NCBI GenBank assembly: GCA_015832175.1
Contig: WJXW01000013.1
Location: forward strand, 310,001-374,000
DNA: 64,000 nt
Origin: Paraphaeosphaeria minitans
Taxonomy: Eukaryota > Ascomycota > Dothideomycetes > Pleosporales > Didymosphaeriaceae
Direction of reading: 5' to 3'
Shown: piece after piece, positions 1 to 10,550 of the stretch
Position numbering within the stretch: the first letter of the stretch is position 1
Layout of the letters: every line of letters starts with the position of its first letter
Made by a program: the position numbers and the translations under genes
Notes under the pieces: generated by a model
The model's database searches: none
Told to the model about the DNA's origin: nothing
Seen by the model: only the letters and a program-made list of their open reading frames with translations

Positions 1-1
1 A

Positions 2-517
2 TGTCTGAATCTCTCACACTCGCACGCATTTCTCTCCGCCCCGAGGCAGGCGCTTGCGCTCTGCAGCCGCGCCCTGTCGCTTGCTTCACAAGCCGTCAGC
101 TCCCCGAAGCCCACAGCGTCACGGTCAGACGCACCGAAACTCACCGTCTCAGACGACCAGGCGCAGACGCTCAAGCAGAACCTTGAAAATCTGACGCTAC
201 ACTACCGTGGTCTAGTGGCTCTTTCGCAGCTGTCCTCCAATTCGCACATTGCTTCCAAAGCAAACCTCACAAGCGCTGCACCAGTTGTTGAAAGGCTGAA
301 CGAGTACCCAAACTCTGGCAGCGTTGATCTCAAGAACCTGGTTACTTGGCCACCCAAGCTCAAGCCGGTGCCTGTGAAGCCACTGTTCTTGGATGTGGCA
401 TGGAACTACGTCGAGTACCCCGGACAGCAGAAAAAGGTCCAAGAAACGCCTGTCGAGCAAGCACAAGCAGAGACAGTGAAGGTAGAGAAAAAGGGTTGGT
501 TCTCATTTGGGCGGTAG
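2..517 (+). CDS. SRP68: Signal recognition particle subunit SRP68, C-terminal part (5' truncated by window edge)
   Basis: The reading frame is open from base 2 to the TAG at 515-517, giving about 171 residues that end in a short Lys/Trp/Phe/Gly tail. The segment LKQNLENLTLHYRGLVAL and the downstream block NLVTWPPKLKPVPVKPLFLD followed by VAWNYVEYPG are the hallmark C-terminal motifs of SRP68. In this family the C-terminal region contacts SRP72 on the SRP RNA, and the particle targets secretory proteins to the ER. The N-terminal RNA-binding domain lies outside the window. No intron is needed in the visible part. The first ATG in the window (base 1) is in another frame and is not the start. Family assignment is firm; it rests on motif recognition only. 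Confidence 0.9.
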   Translation, partial: CLNLSHSHAFLSAPRQALALCSRALSLASQAVSSPKPTASRSDAPKLTVSDDQAQTLKQNLENLTLHYRGLVALSQLSSNSHIASKANLTSAAPVVERLNEYPNSGSVDLKNLVTWPPKLKPVPVKPLFLDVAWNYVEYPGQQKKVQETPVEQAQAETVKVEKKGWFSFGR

Positions 518-1384
518 TCGAGGTACACGTAGGCACGCCGCAGGGGCTGCTGAAAGTCAAATCTCGTGACCCCGGACGGATTTTATTGGAAACCTACGCC
601 CGTTTTGGTGAGCCTGGGCGTGGCACTGTAGCCAAAATAAAGTCGTTCGAGAAGAGGATGCAGCTTGCAGACGTCAATTCTCTCTACGGTGCACCATAGG
701 TGTTTTTTTTTCTTGTTCGATGCCTTGATTTCTCCCGCAACGGCTCGTCTGAGCATGGACAGATGGCATTCGACATGCAGCTCATTGGACACGACGCGTG
801 ACGCACGGGCATGGAGTCGCGGAATGATAGGCGTTGCTTGTTGTGGGGTTGGCGTAGCGCGCAGATTTGTATGCGTACTACCCCTGAACGATGGGATAAG
901 CGCCGAAGCTACACAGTATGCGGGCACCTACTTTACGGAGACGGCGCTGGGAACCTGTCTCATAGAAACGACGAACCGCGGTCAGCCCCGAGGCACGGGA
1001 ATCAAGATTAGGGGCGCGGTTCAGCTGCACGGCGAGGCACCGAGTGGTTCTGTTTCAATGGGTGGGCGTCGCGGGCGGCGGAAGCTGGCACCCAAGGGGG
1101 AGGGCTGGGTGTAGGCGCATGGGTCGACGGCGATCGCGATCGCAACCGTCTCTGCACGACAAAGGTAAAACGGGCAGTCTCAAAGAAGACGGGAAGGGCT
1201 ACACGGGTCTTGTGAGGTCATGCATGCAGGTCACCAAGTTAGTTCTGATTGCGATGGGGTGGGTGGGTGCGCGATAGTGTCTATCGATGCAGATTAACAC
1301 CCCTAGCATACGGGCTTTGACCCCTTAAGCTTGACCCGCGAACGCGAAGAAATGCTCCCTGTCCCTCACGTCTGCTTTGTTGCT
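518..1384. other. Intergenic region between SRP68 and the GATA factor gene
   Basis: GC-rich spacer with several unrelated open frames on both strands (the longest about 149 codons), none with recognisable protein character. It should hold the SRP68 3' end and the promoter or leader of the GATA gene. A poly-T run lies at about 703-711. I see no RNA gene or repeat. Confidence 0.5.
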
Positions 1385-1402
1385 TGAGTCGTACACATTC
1401 GT

Positions 1403-3228
1403 TTGAAAGCCTGCTCGCGCGAGCACCTGTCGTTCTTTACTCACGCTCACTTGGCCCTCTCCAGTCGCTCGTTCTCTGCTTTGCCCGCGTCGTCTACCTA
1501 CACCCACGGACGCCTCTGCGCTCAGACACCTCTGCACCCAGCACTCAGCACACCGCGCAGACACCTTTGCACTGCCAGACCCGCACGCCTTCGACCTCCA
1601 GTACATCCGCGAGAGACGATCCACCGTTTCTCGCTTCCTTCCACCACGGCCTCCGCAACGCTGGCTACATCAGTGCTCCCGCGGCCCCAGGCCAGCGAGA
1701 CGTTCCGCCGACCGTCGATCCTGCAGGCATTCGACCTGCCCGCCTTCAAGACGGCGTCCGCCTTCGACGACAAGCCCTCTCTGCCGTCCATCGGCCATGA
1801 CATCTCGCGCCCCTCGTCGACGTCGACTGTAGCCTCCTTTTCCACCAGCCAGCGGCACGGCAGCCTCGCCTCGATCCAGCTGCCCGCCCTCTCCACGCTC
1901 GCATCGGCATCGGCATCGGCAGCCGCACCCAGCCCCGCCGCCGGCAAAGACAGCAATGACTATAATGATAATACCATGATGAGCGCACGCACACCGCCCA
2001 TCACCGTGTCGCCTCCGCAGAGGTACGTGCAATGGATGCTGTGGGCAGGTCGACGTTGCGAAGTTGTTCCTACCTTGGCTGAGCTTGGAGCTGCCCGCCA
2101 GTAGCGCCTTCCCTTCTAATCGGCCTTGGCGCCGCCTCCAACTTTTTCATTTGGACATCTCGCTGACCGCAGTGCAGACTTCATGTCCACAGCATGACCT
2201 ACGCAACCGCCGCACCCGCCACCGCTGGTGGAAATGCAAACTCTCCGGTAAGCACTCCTTGCTGCTGCTGCTGCTGCTGCTTTGACCGTCGTGCACCTCG
2301 CAACGTGCCGCTCACGCACATGTTGTCTGTCTTATCACCTTATCGCAATCGATAATGCCTGGCCAACATCCAACTGACCTCTCCCAGCCTGTCTGCCAGA
2401 ACTGCGCGACGAGCACCACTCCGCTCTGGCGACGCGATGAGTCCGGCTCCGTACTGTGCAACGCCTGCGGCCTCTTTCTGAAGCTGCACGGTCGTCCGCG
2501 GCCCATCTCCCTCAAGACTGATGTGATCAAAAGTCGAAACAGGGCCAAGACGGGCGCGCCTGGCGCTCGCAAGAAGGTACGTGGCTTCCCATGTACTCAC
2601 TATGAATGCTCATCTCTATCAGCCTGGTGAGATGAACGGTCTTCCTGCCGCGCACCCCGACGCCGATGCCTTTCAAGGCCTCGCACAGCACCGCCGTGCA
2701 TCCGGCAAGATCTCCTCGGGCATGTCCGATCGATCACATTCACCAATCTCACGCACTGGCACCCCTGGTTTCCCCCACCCATCCAACATCGCTCCCCAGC
2801 ACATGTTCGACGGTGCTCTACATGGCGATTTCCACTCACCTTCTCTGCCCAACTTTGGCTTCCGGCAACCCTCTCCCGGTGCCATGTCCCTATCGAATGG
2901 GTCTCACATGGAAGCCCCACCGCCATATGACACGCTAGCCGCCCAGAATACTGCCCTGAAGACGCGCGTATCCGAGCTGGAACTCGTTAACGACCTGTTC
3001 CGGGGGCGTGTCACTGAGCTGGAGTCAAGCGAGCAAGCTGCACGAGAACGGGAGTCGCAGATAAGGACCGAGCTGGAGGAGGCCAAGCAGCGGGAAGCAG
3101 GTCTGAAAAGGCGGTTGGAAGAGCTGGAAGGCGAAGGTGTTGAGGGCTCGCGGCACAAGAAAATACGTCTGAGCGATCTTGTTGACGAGAGCCGTGCAGG
3201 CTCTCCGATCAATTCTCTGACGGAGTAA
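1403..3228 (+). CDS. areB: GATA-type zinc finger / leucine zipper transcription factor (AreB/NreB/ASD4 type)
   Basis: Four exons fit by phase: up to 2022, 2193-2247, 2388-2576 and 2623-3228 (TAA). Exon 3 encodes one GATA finger with CxNC, a 17-residue loop ([19 protein letters not shown]) and a basic tail through [13 protein letters not shown]. Exon 4 encodes a Ser/Pro-rich linker and then a long heptad coiled coil (about [20 protein letters not shown] onward) ending in a basic patch. One finger plus a C-terminal zipper is the signature of AreB/Dal80-like regulators of nitrogen metabolism and development. The start is unresolved. The 5' frame is open from 1388 but has no ATG before the tandem ATGATG at 1976, so the product starts at 1976 (298 residues), or at a non-AUG codon, or in an undetected upstream exon. 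Coordinate 1403 is a TTG used only as an outer bound. Intron 2 holds a CTG repeat. Confidence 0.85.
2261..2281 (+). repeat. (CTG)n microsatellite in GATA gene intron 2
   Basis: About seven uninterrupted GCT/CTG units lie within the second intron (2248-2387) of the GATA factor gene. It is not translated in the proposed splice model. Length polymorphism between strains is likely. Confidence 0.8.
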
Positions 3229-4439
3229 AATCCGTCAATGGCTCGGTCCGCTAATTGGTAACTTTTAACGACATGTTATGCACGCTTCATTGGGATTGCC
3301 ATTGCTGGTCTCGGGACTTTGAGCCTGGTATTGCTTCCTTCCCGACGGAAGTATGAATCCCCGGGAGCTCCTCGATCCCACCTCATCTTCTCTTACCCTG
3401 TTAAGAGCTGTGTCGACGCTCAAAAGCTCGCCTTAGGTCGTCCTGGCCACTTAATGTTTCAATACTACTATCGAGCCGAGTCCATGGCTCTTGTACTCTA
3501 ATACCTCTCTTCTTTTCGGGTTTCATTCCAGTCTCAGGGAGTCCTGCGTTTGTGGATATGTGGATGTGCGGTTGCTCTGTTAGACGGAGACGGATGGCTG
3601 GATAACGCTGGATGGGCGCTGCTATGTTTTCCACACGAGGCATGAAAAATGGCTTGTAAAAAGTTCATGGGGGATAGCGAATGGGATACGCCCCGTAACG
3701 TCGGTCCCGAGCTTTACATTTCGGTGCTCCCATCGTGCGTGTTCACACTTTGAATTCTCGCTTGCTCGTCTACGCGTAGTGCAGTGTCCTGAACGCCGGG
3801 GGTCCAGACGCGGCCAGCGCCTGTCAGTCTCTACAATTGGGACATCCCTGGCTATGAATACCTACCACTTCCAAAAGTTCAGTCTGGAGAGCTGAGATAG
3901 GGCAAGGGTTCCTACAGCGTGTGTCCCGTAGTGATGTGCATTCGCCCGGGTGACGTGAGGGGAGGAGTGGTAGTGAAGGACTTGCAGCGTTTATCTTGTT
4001 ACGTACCTGAACCCCTTGAAAAGTGAAGGAAAAAAGAAGGAACCCCCCCCCCCCGAACGCTGACAGATCCTACGTAAACGTCGAGGACCACACACACACA
4101 AACACACACCACCAACTCTCTACCCCCCGCCCAGATACCCGTCTCCCGCAGCATTACCCACCATCCTTACGCGCCGCCGCGCAGTAACCACTCCATCCAG
4201 CTCCAACCCCACTCTGCGCAGTCGACCCAAATCCTACATCTGGTACCGTGTCATCAAAAGCGCGCCTCGCCTCGCCTCGCCTGGAACTGCCCAGCTCCAC
4301 AGGCCCGGTTTCCACTTCAGCAGCGAGGATCCCCCGCAGCATCATGCGTAAACCGAGTACAACCCCGCCATCGAAAACACGCTCTTTTCCTTTGGCGGAG
4401 GGTACGACAGCGCTCTCGAGAGCGGAAAAGCAACATCAC
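3229..4439. other. Convergent intergenic region, GATA gene 3' side to rhodanese 3' side
   Basis: Holds the 3' ends of two convergent genes. At 4043-4054 there is a run of 12 C, followed at about 4088-4109 by a CA-rich microsatellite. The stretch 3230-4000 has no convincing coding frame. The open frames at 4154-4440 are low-complexity Pro/Arg/Ser shadows of CCC/CGC-rich DNA. Confidence 0.5.
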
Positions 4440-5155
4440 CTACGCCCCAGACCCACCCGCACCTCCACCCGCACCAGCATCCCTCGTCCCCGGGCCCCCC
4501 CTCCTCTCCCAATCCAACCAACTCCCCCGATACTCCCCGACCTGAGTGTACCCCGCGAGCTTAGCCAACTGCGCCGCGGCGCTGCTGCGCACGCCCGCCT
4601 TGCAGAAGAACACGACGGGCGTCTCGCGGGGCGGCTTCGCGAAGCCGAAGCGGTCCTCGAAGTCGTCGTCGCTGAGGAGCAGCGCGTCCGGCTGCGAGCT
4701 GACGGGCACGTTGAGCGACGTGGGGATGGTGTTGGCTGCGAACTCGGCGGGTTCGCGGACGTCGATGAGGAGCGTCTTCGCGGGCGACGATGACGACGAT
4801 GGGGTTTGGATCAAGGATAGGATCTGTGGGGTGGTGGGGTTAGAGGATGGCGGGGGTTGGAGACGGGGGTGTTTGGGAGGGATGTTTCCTTCTTTCTTTT
4901 TTTTCTTTCTTTTGGGGGAGGAAGAGGGAGAGGACGCACGTCTTGGAATTCGTAGAACTTGCTGCGCTTGTCTGACGGAAAGCTAGAGTGATGTCTCCGC
5001 TGCGCGACGCCGACCTGCACGCGGGCGACGCCTCTCGCGACGGTGCGCTGCGGCGTGGCGCATGGCGTGGTGAACCGGGTCGAAGCAGCCCTTGATGCGA
5101 CGGGCTGCGGGGTGCGCAGGGCGAGCCATTGAACCGCCGCACGTCTTGAAGCCAT
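4440..5155 (-). CDS. Mitochondrial rhodanese-domain protein (RDL/TSTD-like thiosulfate sulfurtransferase)
   Basis: Two exons, 5155-4940 and 4823-4440, joined in phase 0 over a 116-nt intron, give 199 residues. The N-terminus (MASRRAAVQWLALR...) is rich in Arg/Ala and lacks acids, as expected of a mitochondrial presequence. It is followed by a linker and a single rhodanese domain: LLIDVREPAEFAANTIP (early strand), then the active-site loop CKAGVRS (CxxGxR, catalytic Cys), then GYxxVGEYRGSWLDWERRGG. Such proteins move sulfane sulfur from thiosulfate or persulfides to thiol acceptors. I chose the ATG at 5155 because a presequence starts there; an in-frame ATG at 5242 would add 29 residues. The C-terminal dozen residues are Gly/Ala-rich low complexity. 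The intron has a long pyrimidine run on the plus strand (4888-4914). Confidence 0.85.
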
Positions 5156-5922
5156 TGCGATGGTACTGGTGTAGCAAATGGTAGAGATGTAGGCGCGAGA
5201 GCTCAAAGGTGGGCGAGACTGCCGTCTCCGCCCGCGTCGCATCGGGTCCGCGCGGTCTCACGTCACCTTTCGCAACCGCACGTGCATCGCTCGCTCGGAG
5301 TTAACCACCGGGATCGGAGCCCCCATATTCACCCATGCAATGGCACAAACTCAGTCGATGTGTGGGTACAACTTGTGCTTGTCTATCAATAACCTCCCTC
5401 CCGTCTCGATACGACTTGCCATCAGACACCACCCAGCCGTCTTCACTCAGACGCAATGTATGCCCTTTGTGGAGAGGAGAGAAGCTGCACCAAGTCTCGC
5501 CACTTTATAGTCCCAGGTGTACCATCCATTTCCGTACCATGCACGGTCGCCAGGAATCCGTCTCACCACGGATCCGGGTATCATCCATCATCCAGTCCAT
5601 CCCCCACCAAAGCGAAAACATGCAAATCCAAGGCAAACGCAGCAAACAGCAGCAAGATGGTATATATCTTTTGGCGCCGACCTGGGGGAATCATTGCTTG
5701 CACTTCCGCAAAACGCCCAAACACAAGAGCAAAAACACATAACAAGATCCAAATAACTGCAGAAACAGGCGAAGATAATAGAACAGCGCGAGCAAACCAA
5801 CCGAAGGCTTGTGTAATTCGCCACAGGGGTATAATTCTTTTGGTTGAGCGTTGCTACAAGGCCGGAACTGGGGTATTTGTTCGTCATAAAGCCCGGTACA
5901 AAGTTGGAAAATGGTGTATCGT
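5156..5922. other. Intergenic region upstream of rhodanese gene and downstream of KH gene
   Basis: Contains the rhodanese promoter and leader and the 3' UTR of the KH-domain gene. Several open frames cross 5335-5926 but have no recognisable protein pattern. No repeat or RNA gene was seen. Confidence 0.4.
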
Positions 5923-8900
5923 TTAACGAGGAGGGCCAATAGGGCCCGGGTATCCAGATGCAGAATGAGAAGTAGAGGGGCGCCCACTGTCGACCGACGC
6001 CCGCGGGTCGTACCGGGGGGTCACGTCGCCAGGTGCCGCCGACGACGCCCCAAAGGGAAACTTGCTTTCAAATCGCGGCGTTGGCATCGGCCAACTGTTA
6101 GTATGGTGTTCGTCGTCCGCAAGGTTGATACCGCTGTCGTTCCAGGGGTTGCGGTAGCCACTGCCCTGAGATTCAAGGCTGGCAAGAGAGGCTTTCGAAG
6201 CGTTGCTAGAAGCATGCTTGAAAAGAGAGCCTGGGGAGTTAGTCCCGTTCCTGCGCGAATTGAACAGGGAAGTGAAGGACGACATGCTGCCTGGCTTGCG
6301 GAGACGATCCAGCATGCCGGGACGCTCTTCATCACCGAAGTGTGAACGAGTGGGCGAATCCGTGTTATCAACGGGTGGCTCGGCACGCTGAAGCAGCTTC
6401 GATTCGAAGAAGGGCAAAGACTCCTCGAAAGAATCAGACTTGGGTCGAGGAAGGGCTCCGCGGATAGTGTTGGTATCAAGACCGTGCATGACTAGGTTGT
6501 TGATCAAGAAGTCAAGGGCATCTTTGAGCCCACCAGCGTTGTTCCTGGTGAAGCTGAGGTGAAGTGTCTCGACCTGCTGTTCTTTGCCGTCTTCAGCGGT
6601 TTCAGTCTGGGTTTCCTTGACATGAGCTTCAACAACGTGTTGATCCCTGAGCTTGTCCAGAACGTCAGTCTTGAAGTCCGCAGAACGCAGGTGTTCACCA
6701 AGCTCCTTGGAAGCGGGAAAGGCGAGATCATGAGTCTCAGGAACCATACCCTAGGTGGTGTTAGCGTGCGGTGGCTGCATCAGGCGGAATTCTTCTTACC
6801 AAAAACTCATCAACTGCCAATGGCACCTGGTACTCAGGGCCAGAGACAGTGACAATGTCGCTTGCTTCTTCGGTGCTTGGGAAGGTGATCTTGCAGTTGA
6901 ACTTCTTCTCCAGTTCATCAATCTTGTCCAAACGGGCAATGAGCTCGCGATGATACAAACGGTTGATGTTGATAGTCTCGGAGACGAATTCGGCATCGGC
7001 CTTTTCAACCATGTCCATGATTTCTTGCTTGACCAGATCAAGGTTCTGAGCGTTGCGAGCCGGGGTACGGCAGATGACGTTGTCAACTTTGATGTCATCT
7101 TCTTCCTTGCCGAAGCCTCCGCGGTCCATGGCGTTGGAGAACTTCACGAATACGGAGTACTTCTTCATAATGCGCTGGATGTGCTGGCCGCCGATGCCAA
7201 TGATACGCTTGTGGTACTGGTCGGGAACGTGGAAGGAGATGGCGGCCGGCATCTCTTGCTCGACGAGGTCTAGCCCGTTCTTGGTAGCATCATACTGGGC
7301 GCCGCGAACAACGATGTAAAAGTTGTACTCGTTGAAGCCATCAAAGACGATCTGCACGCTGCTGTGGCTCATGATCTTGTTGATCTTTCCGTTCTTCTTG
7401 CCGCTGACAAACTCTTTGTGTTCGTTGGCGAGCTCGATCTTCACACTCATGTTGTACTGCGACTTCTTCACGAACGGAATGTTGTTGATTACCATCATCG
7501 CGGCCTTGACAGCATCGTCGGAGCCGTAGATGTGGAAGTTCAGCTTCTCGAAGCTGATTTCTGCGCCAGAGTTGATGCAGATATCCGAGAGCATGGCACG
7601 CACATCAGCAGCCGTAGGGGGGCGCTGCGAAGGGTCAGGGTGAGTGATGAACCACGAGGCACTGTAGAATTGGCCAGCCTGTTTCGAGGTAAGCATTGCA
7701 TCATGCATGGGTGGGCTGGGCATCTTACAAGAGCCATCAACTCACGCACAGTGCGCTCGACATGGAGAACATCGGTGCCTTGAACACGGACGACGCCGCG
7801 CTGCATGCCTAGTGGAGGCAAGAGGATGTAGGACCCGTTGTTCTCGATGATCTTGCGCACCTTGTCGAGACGCTCGAGCAGAATGGCATCCAGCTTTGTG
7901 TCCGTGACCATGACGGGCTTTACAAAAACCTTGGTCGACATGACCAAGTCATGAAGACGCTGCTTGGCCCTCAAGATGCATTCTGAGTTCTCACCAGTGA
8001 TGTAGATCAAGTCATCAGGACGTCGCTGTGCGCCGGCCGGGGTATAGCCGAAAAGGCGGGGAAATGGCGGCGGAAAATAGATGGCGGTTCCTGTGGCCGA
8101 CTCGATCAACTTGATGTTCTTGCGTCCTCGCCCGCAGATGAGCGTATGCATAGTCAGCTCCAGCTTCATCGTATCGACGTATCGCTTGAGCTGTGACGAT
8201 ATCAAATTAGCTTTGTGCGCTAGTCGAGGCCAACTGCGGGGCAGCAGAACTCACAATCTGGTCGATCATGATGAGCACGCGAGTCTTTGCGTGCTCCATG
8301 GTCTCCATGTCCCCGTAGATGGCGCATCGGAGACGCGAGTCCATGCCGGTCTCGAGATTGCCATTGAAGCTGGCAGACTCAATGTCAGGCTGCTTGGGCA
8401 TCAGCACAAAGATGTCGGCTTTGGTCGTCTTCGCAATGAGATCCAGCTGGTTGAGCACGGGGCCCTTGACATGGTGCGAGGTGCGGTCAATGATGAGATC
8501 AGAGTCGATGTCGACAAAGGACGACCGCTATGCACTGTCAGACACGGCACCAGGGTTCGCTCGCAATGCAGCCTACCAGTGAGATGGGGGTCGAGTTGAG
8601 GACCTTGCAGCGCATCTGGTTCACCATCTCCAGCTCGCCGGACAGGCAGACGTTTGTGACGAGGGCGCGCAGCGGGCCCCGCTGCAGGCCGGGTAGCGGC
8701 TTCGACTCGGCGGACACGACGGCGGCGGCCACGCGCCCCTCGGTCTGCTCCTGGACCTCGCGGCACATTAGGCGCAGGTTCTCGACATTCTGAGCGTGTA
8801 CGGGCAGCTTGTGCACCGGGGTGGCCTCAGCCGTGCCTTCCGGAAAGGTCCACCGCGGCTTGGCGCCGGGGCTGGCGTACATGATGTCGTCGACGTCGGG

Positions 8901-9116
8901 GCCGGCCAGGTTGGAGGCAAAGGGCACGTTGAAGGACAGATTGACCTGGGTGCCGGGCGGGATGACGGGCGGCGCCGACGTGGCCGTGGACGGGCGCTTG
9001 ATGGGCGCGGTGACGGGCATGTCGTGGTTGGATCTCGAGAACGGGAAGCCGGCGGACGGAGCCATTTTCTCCCAGCCGTGTCGAGCTTGGCCCGTGAAGT
9101 TGGATATCTTGTGCAT
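5923..9116 (-). CDS. Multi-KH-domain RNA-binding protein
   Basis: Five exons (9116-8577, 8527-8255, 8190-7729, 7678-6800, 6750-5923) join with every intron in phase 0 and give 993 residues. The introns are 49-64 nt. The protein carries a series of KH-type modules. The clearest has the GxxG loop GIGG in KRIIGIGGQHIQRIMKKYSV (about residues 586-589). Others are LICGRGRKNIKLIESATG (about 288-305) and a longer variant loop around SGKKNGKINKIM (about 517-528). The C-terminal ~200 residues are Ser/Pro/Gly-rich and look disordered. KH arrays bind single-stranded RNA, so a role in mRNA localisation, stability or translation is likely; the target is unknown. It resembles fungal relatives of Bicaudal-C/YLL032C-type proteins, but I cannot fix orthology. 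An ATG at 9551 extends the frame by 145 low-complexity residues; I prefer 9116 (MHKISNF...). Confidence 0.85.
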
Positions 9117-10550
9117 AGCGGGGGGAGAGGCGCCCTGGGGGAGTGTCGGGCGACGGGGTGATGGGGAGGAGAGCGAGGGAGACACGAGAGGTCGAAGTCG
9201 AGGTCTGTCCCAAGCCAGGACCCAGAGAGGCTGAGAGATGGCAGCACGGTCCCTCGTCTCGCCTCGCCTCGCCCATGCATCCGCCCACCCATCATGATCC
9301 TCCCACCCCATCCCATCCCATCCCATCCCATGCCAGGCCAGGCCAGGCCATGCCGTCCCGTCCCATCGATAGCGGCACAAGGGCCCCTCGGCGAGCAGCT
9401 TTGCAGCCAGCCGCTGCCACCGCAAGCAGCTCGTCTCAGTGCTGCCTCTGCCGGCGAGTCTGGCCGTCTGCGTTGTGGCGCCTGGCCGGTGCCCGAAGCG
9501 GCCTAGCTTGGCGTACGGTATTCGGGCCAGCGAGGGTTGATGACATGACATGACAACTCTTCGCAGTTCCCAGTGCCGTGGCCGTCTTTGATGCCAGTCA
9601 TTATATAGGTAGATATCCAGTGCACCTGGGGCAAGCAGACCGATGGGCAGGCAGGCAGGCAGGCACAGTGCTGGCAGGCGTGCCCAACAACCGACGCCAT
9701 GCGGTGGTGGCTTGATAGACTACTGGCCAGCCGCGACGTTTCACTTGCACCCCACCCCCCAAAACATTCATGCACTGCCCACGGTCACGTGTGTCGCCTA
9801 TGCATGCCAACACTTTCCAGCGCCTATTAGATAGCCAGTCCAGTCTAATAAACCCGCCCACCCATCCGTCCAGCCGTTCCCGGGGAGAACAGCGAAACAA
9901 ACGCACACTTCTCCAACCGTGTGCCTCAATCTCTGTCGTCTAGCATCTCTACGCATCGCTCGGGCGTGCGCACCTTGGCTTCTACTACATTCCCGTGCAC
10001 AAACCCACGGCTCCTTGTGAATGGCTAATAAAGTACCTAGACTACCTACGCGCCCACAGATGACGTTTACACGCACACACGCCGTCCGTGCGAACCCACC
10101 CCGACTCTTGTAGCCTACAACTATGTAGCCTGGGACTTTGTAGCCAACGACTTTGTAGCCTGGGACTTTGTAGCCAACGACTTTGTAGCCAACGACTTTG
10201 TAGCCAACGACTTTGTAGCCAACGACCCGGTTTTCAACGTGATAACAAAGGTTCCTTTCCCATGCTCAGCAACACATTCGCCGACGAGTCTAGGCCTATA
10301 CAAGATCTGAGTTCACAATGTGATACCATGCTAATCCACAGTCCATGCCCCACTTCTTTTTTCAATACTACAATGCCAATGATTACAATCCGATTACAAT
10401 CCATCCACCAACCCTTCCCATCTTCTTACCGCACCGACGCCCATCTTGTAGCCATGCACGGTGTGATGCCAGTGGGAAGAACGCTTCAGTCGGACGCTCT
10501 TCCCAAGTCAACTCCTCAACGCTCCAGTCGGACGCTCTTCCCAAATCAAC
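9117..10550. other. Intergenic region upstream of the KH gene, rich in simple repeats
   Basis: Contains CCCATCCCATCC/CCAGGCCAGG runs (about 9298-9352), a GCAGGCAGGCAGGCA run (about 9645-9665), the 15-bp minisatellite described separately, and an imperfect 28-bp direct duplication (about 10487-10514 and 10525-10552) next to the stop of the following gene. The open frame at 10088-10798 runs through the minisatellite and is not credible as a gene. Confidence 0.6.
10103..10226 (+). repeat. 15-bp minisatellite, about eight copies
   Basis: The unit is close to CGACTTTGTAGCCAA. The first two units are diverged, the rest nearly identical, with alternating ...GCCTG and ...GCCAA endings in units 2-5. 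It lies in non-coding DNA between two minus-strand genes. The period is a multiple of three, so it produces a spurious repetitive open frame on both strands. Confidence 0.9.

Noticed and set aside
665..1114. 149-codon plus-strand frame between SRP68 and the GATA gene
   Set aside because: GC-rich shadow with no recognisable motif, no splice context and competing frames of similar length.
9117..9551. N-terminal extension of the KH protein to an ATG at 9551
   Set aside because: The extra 145 residues are low complexity from CCCATCCC and related repeats and look like leader sequence; 9116 gives a cleaner start.
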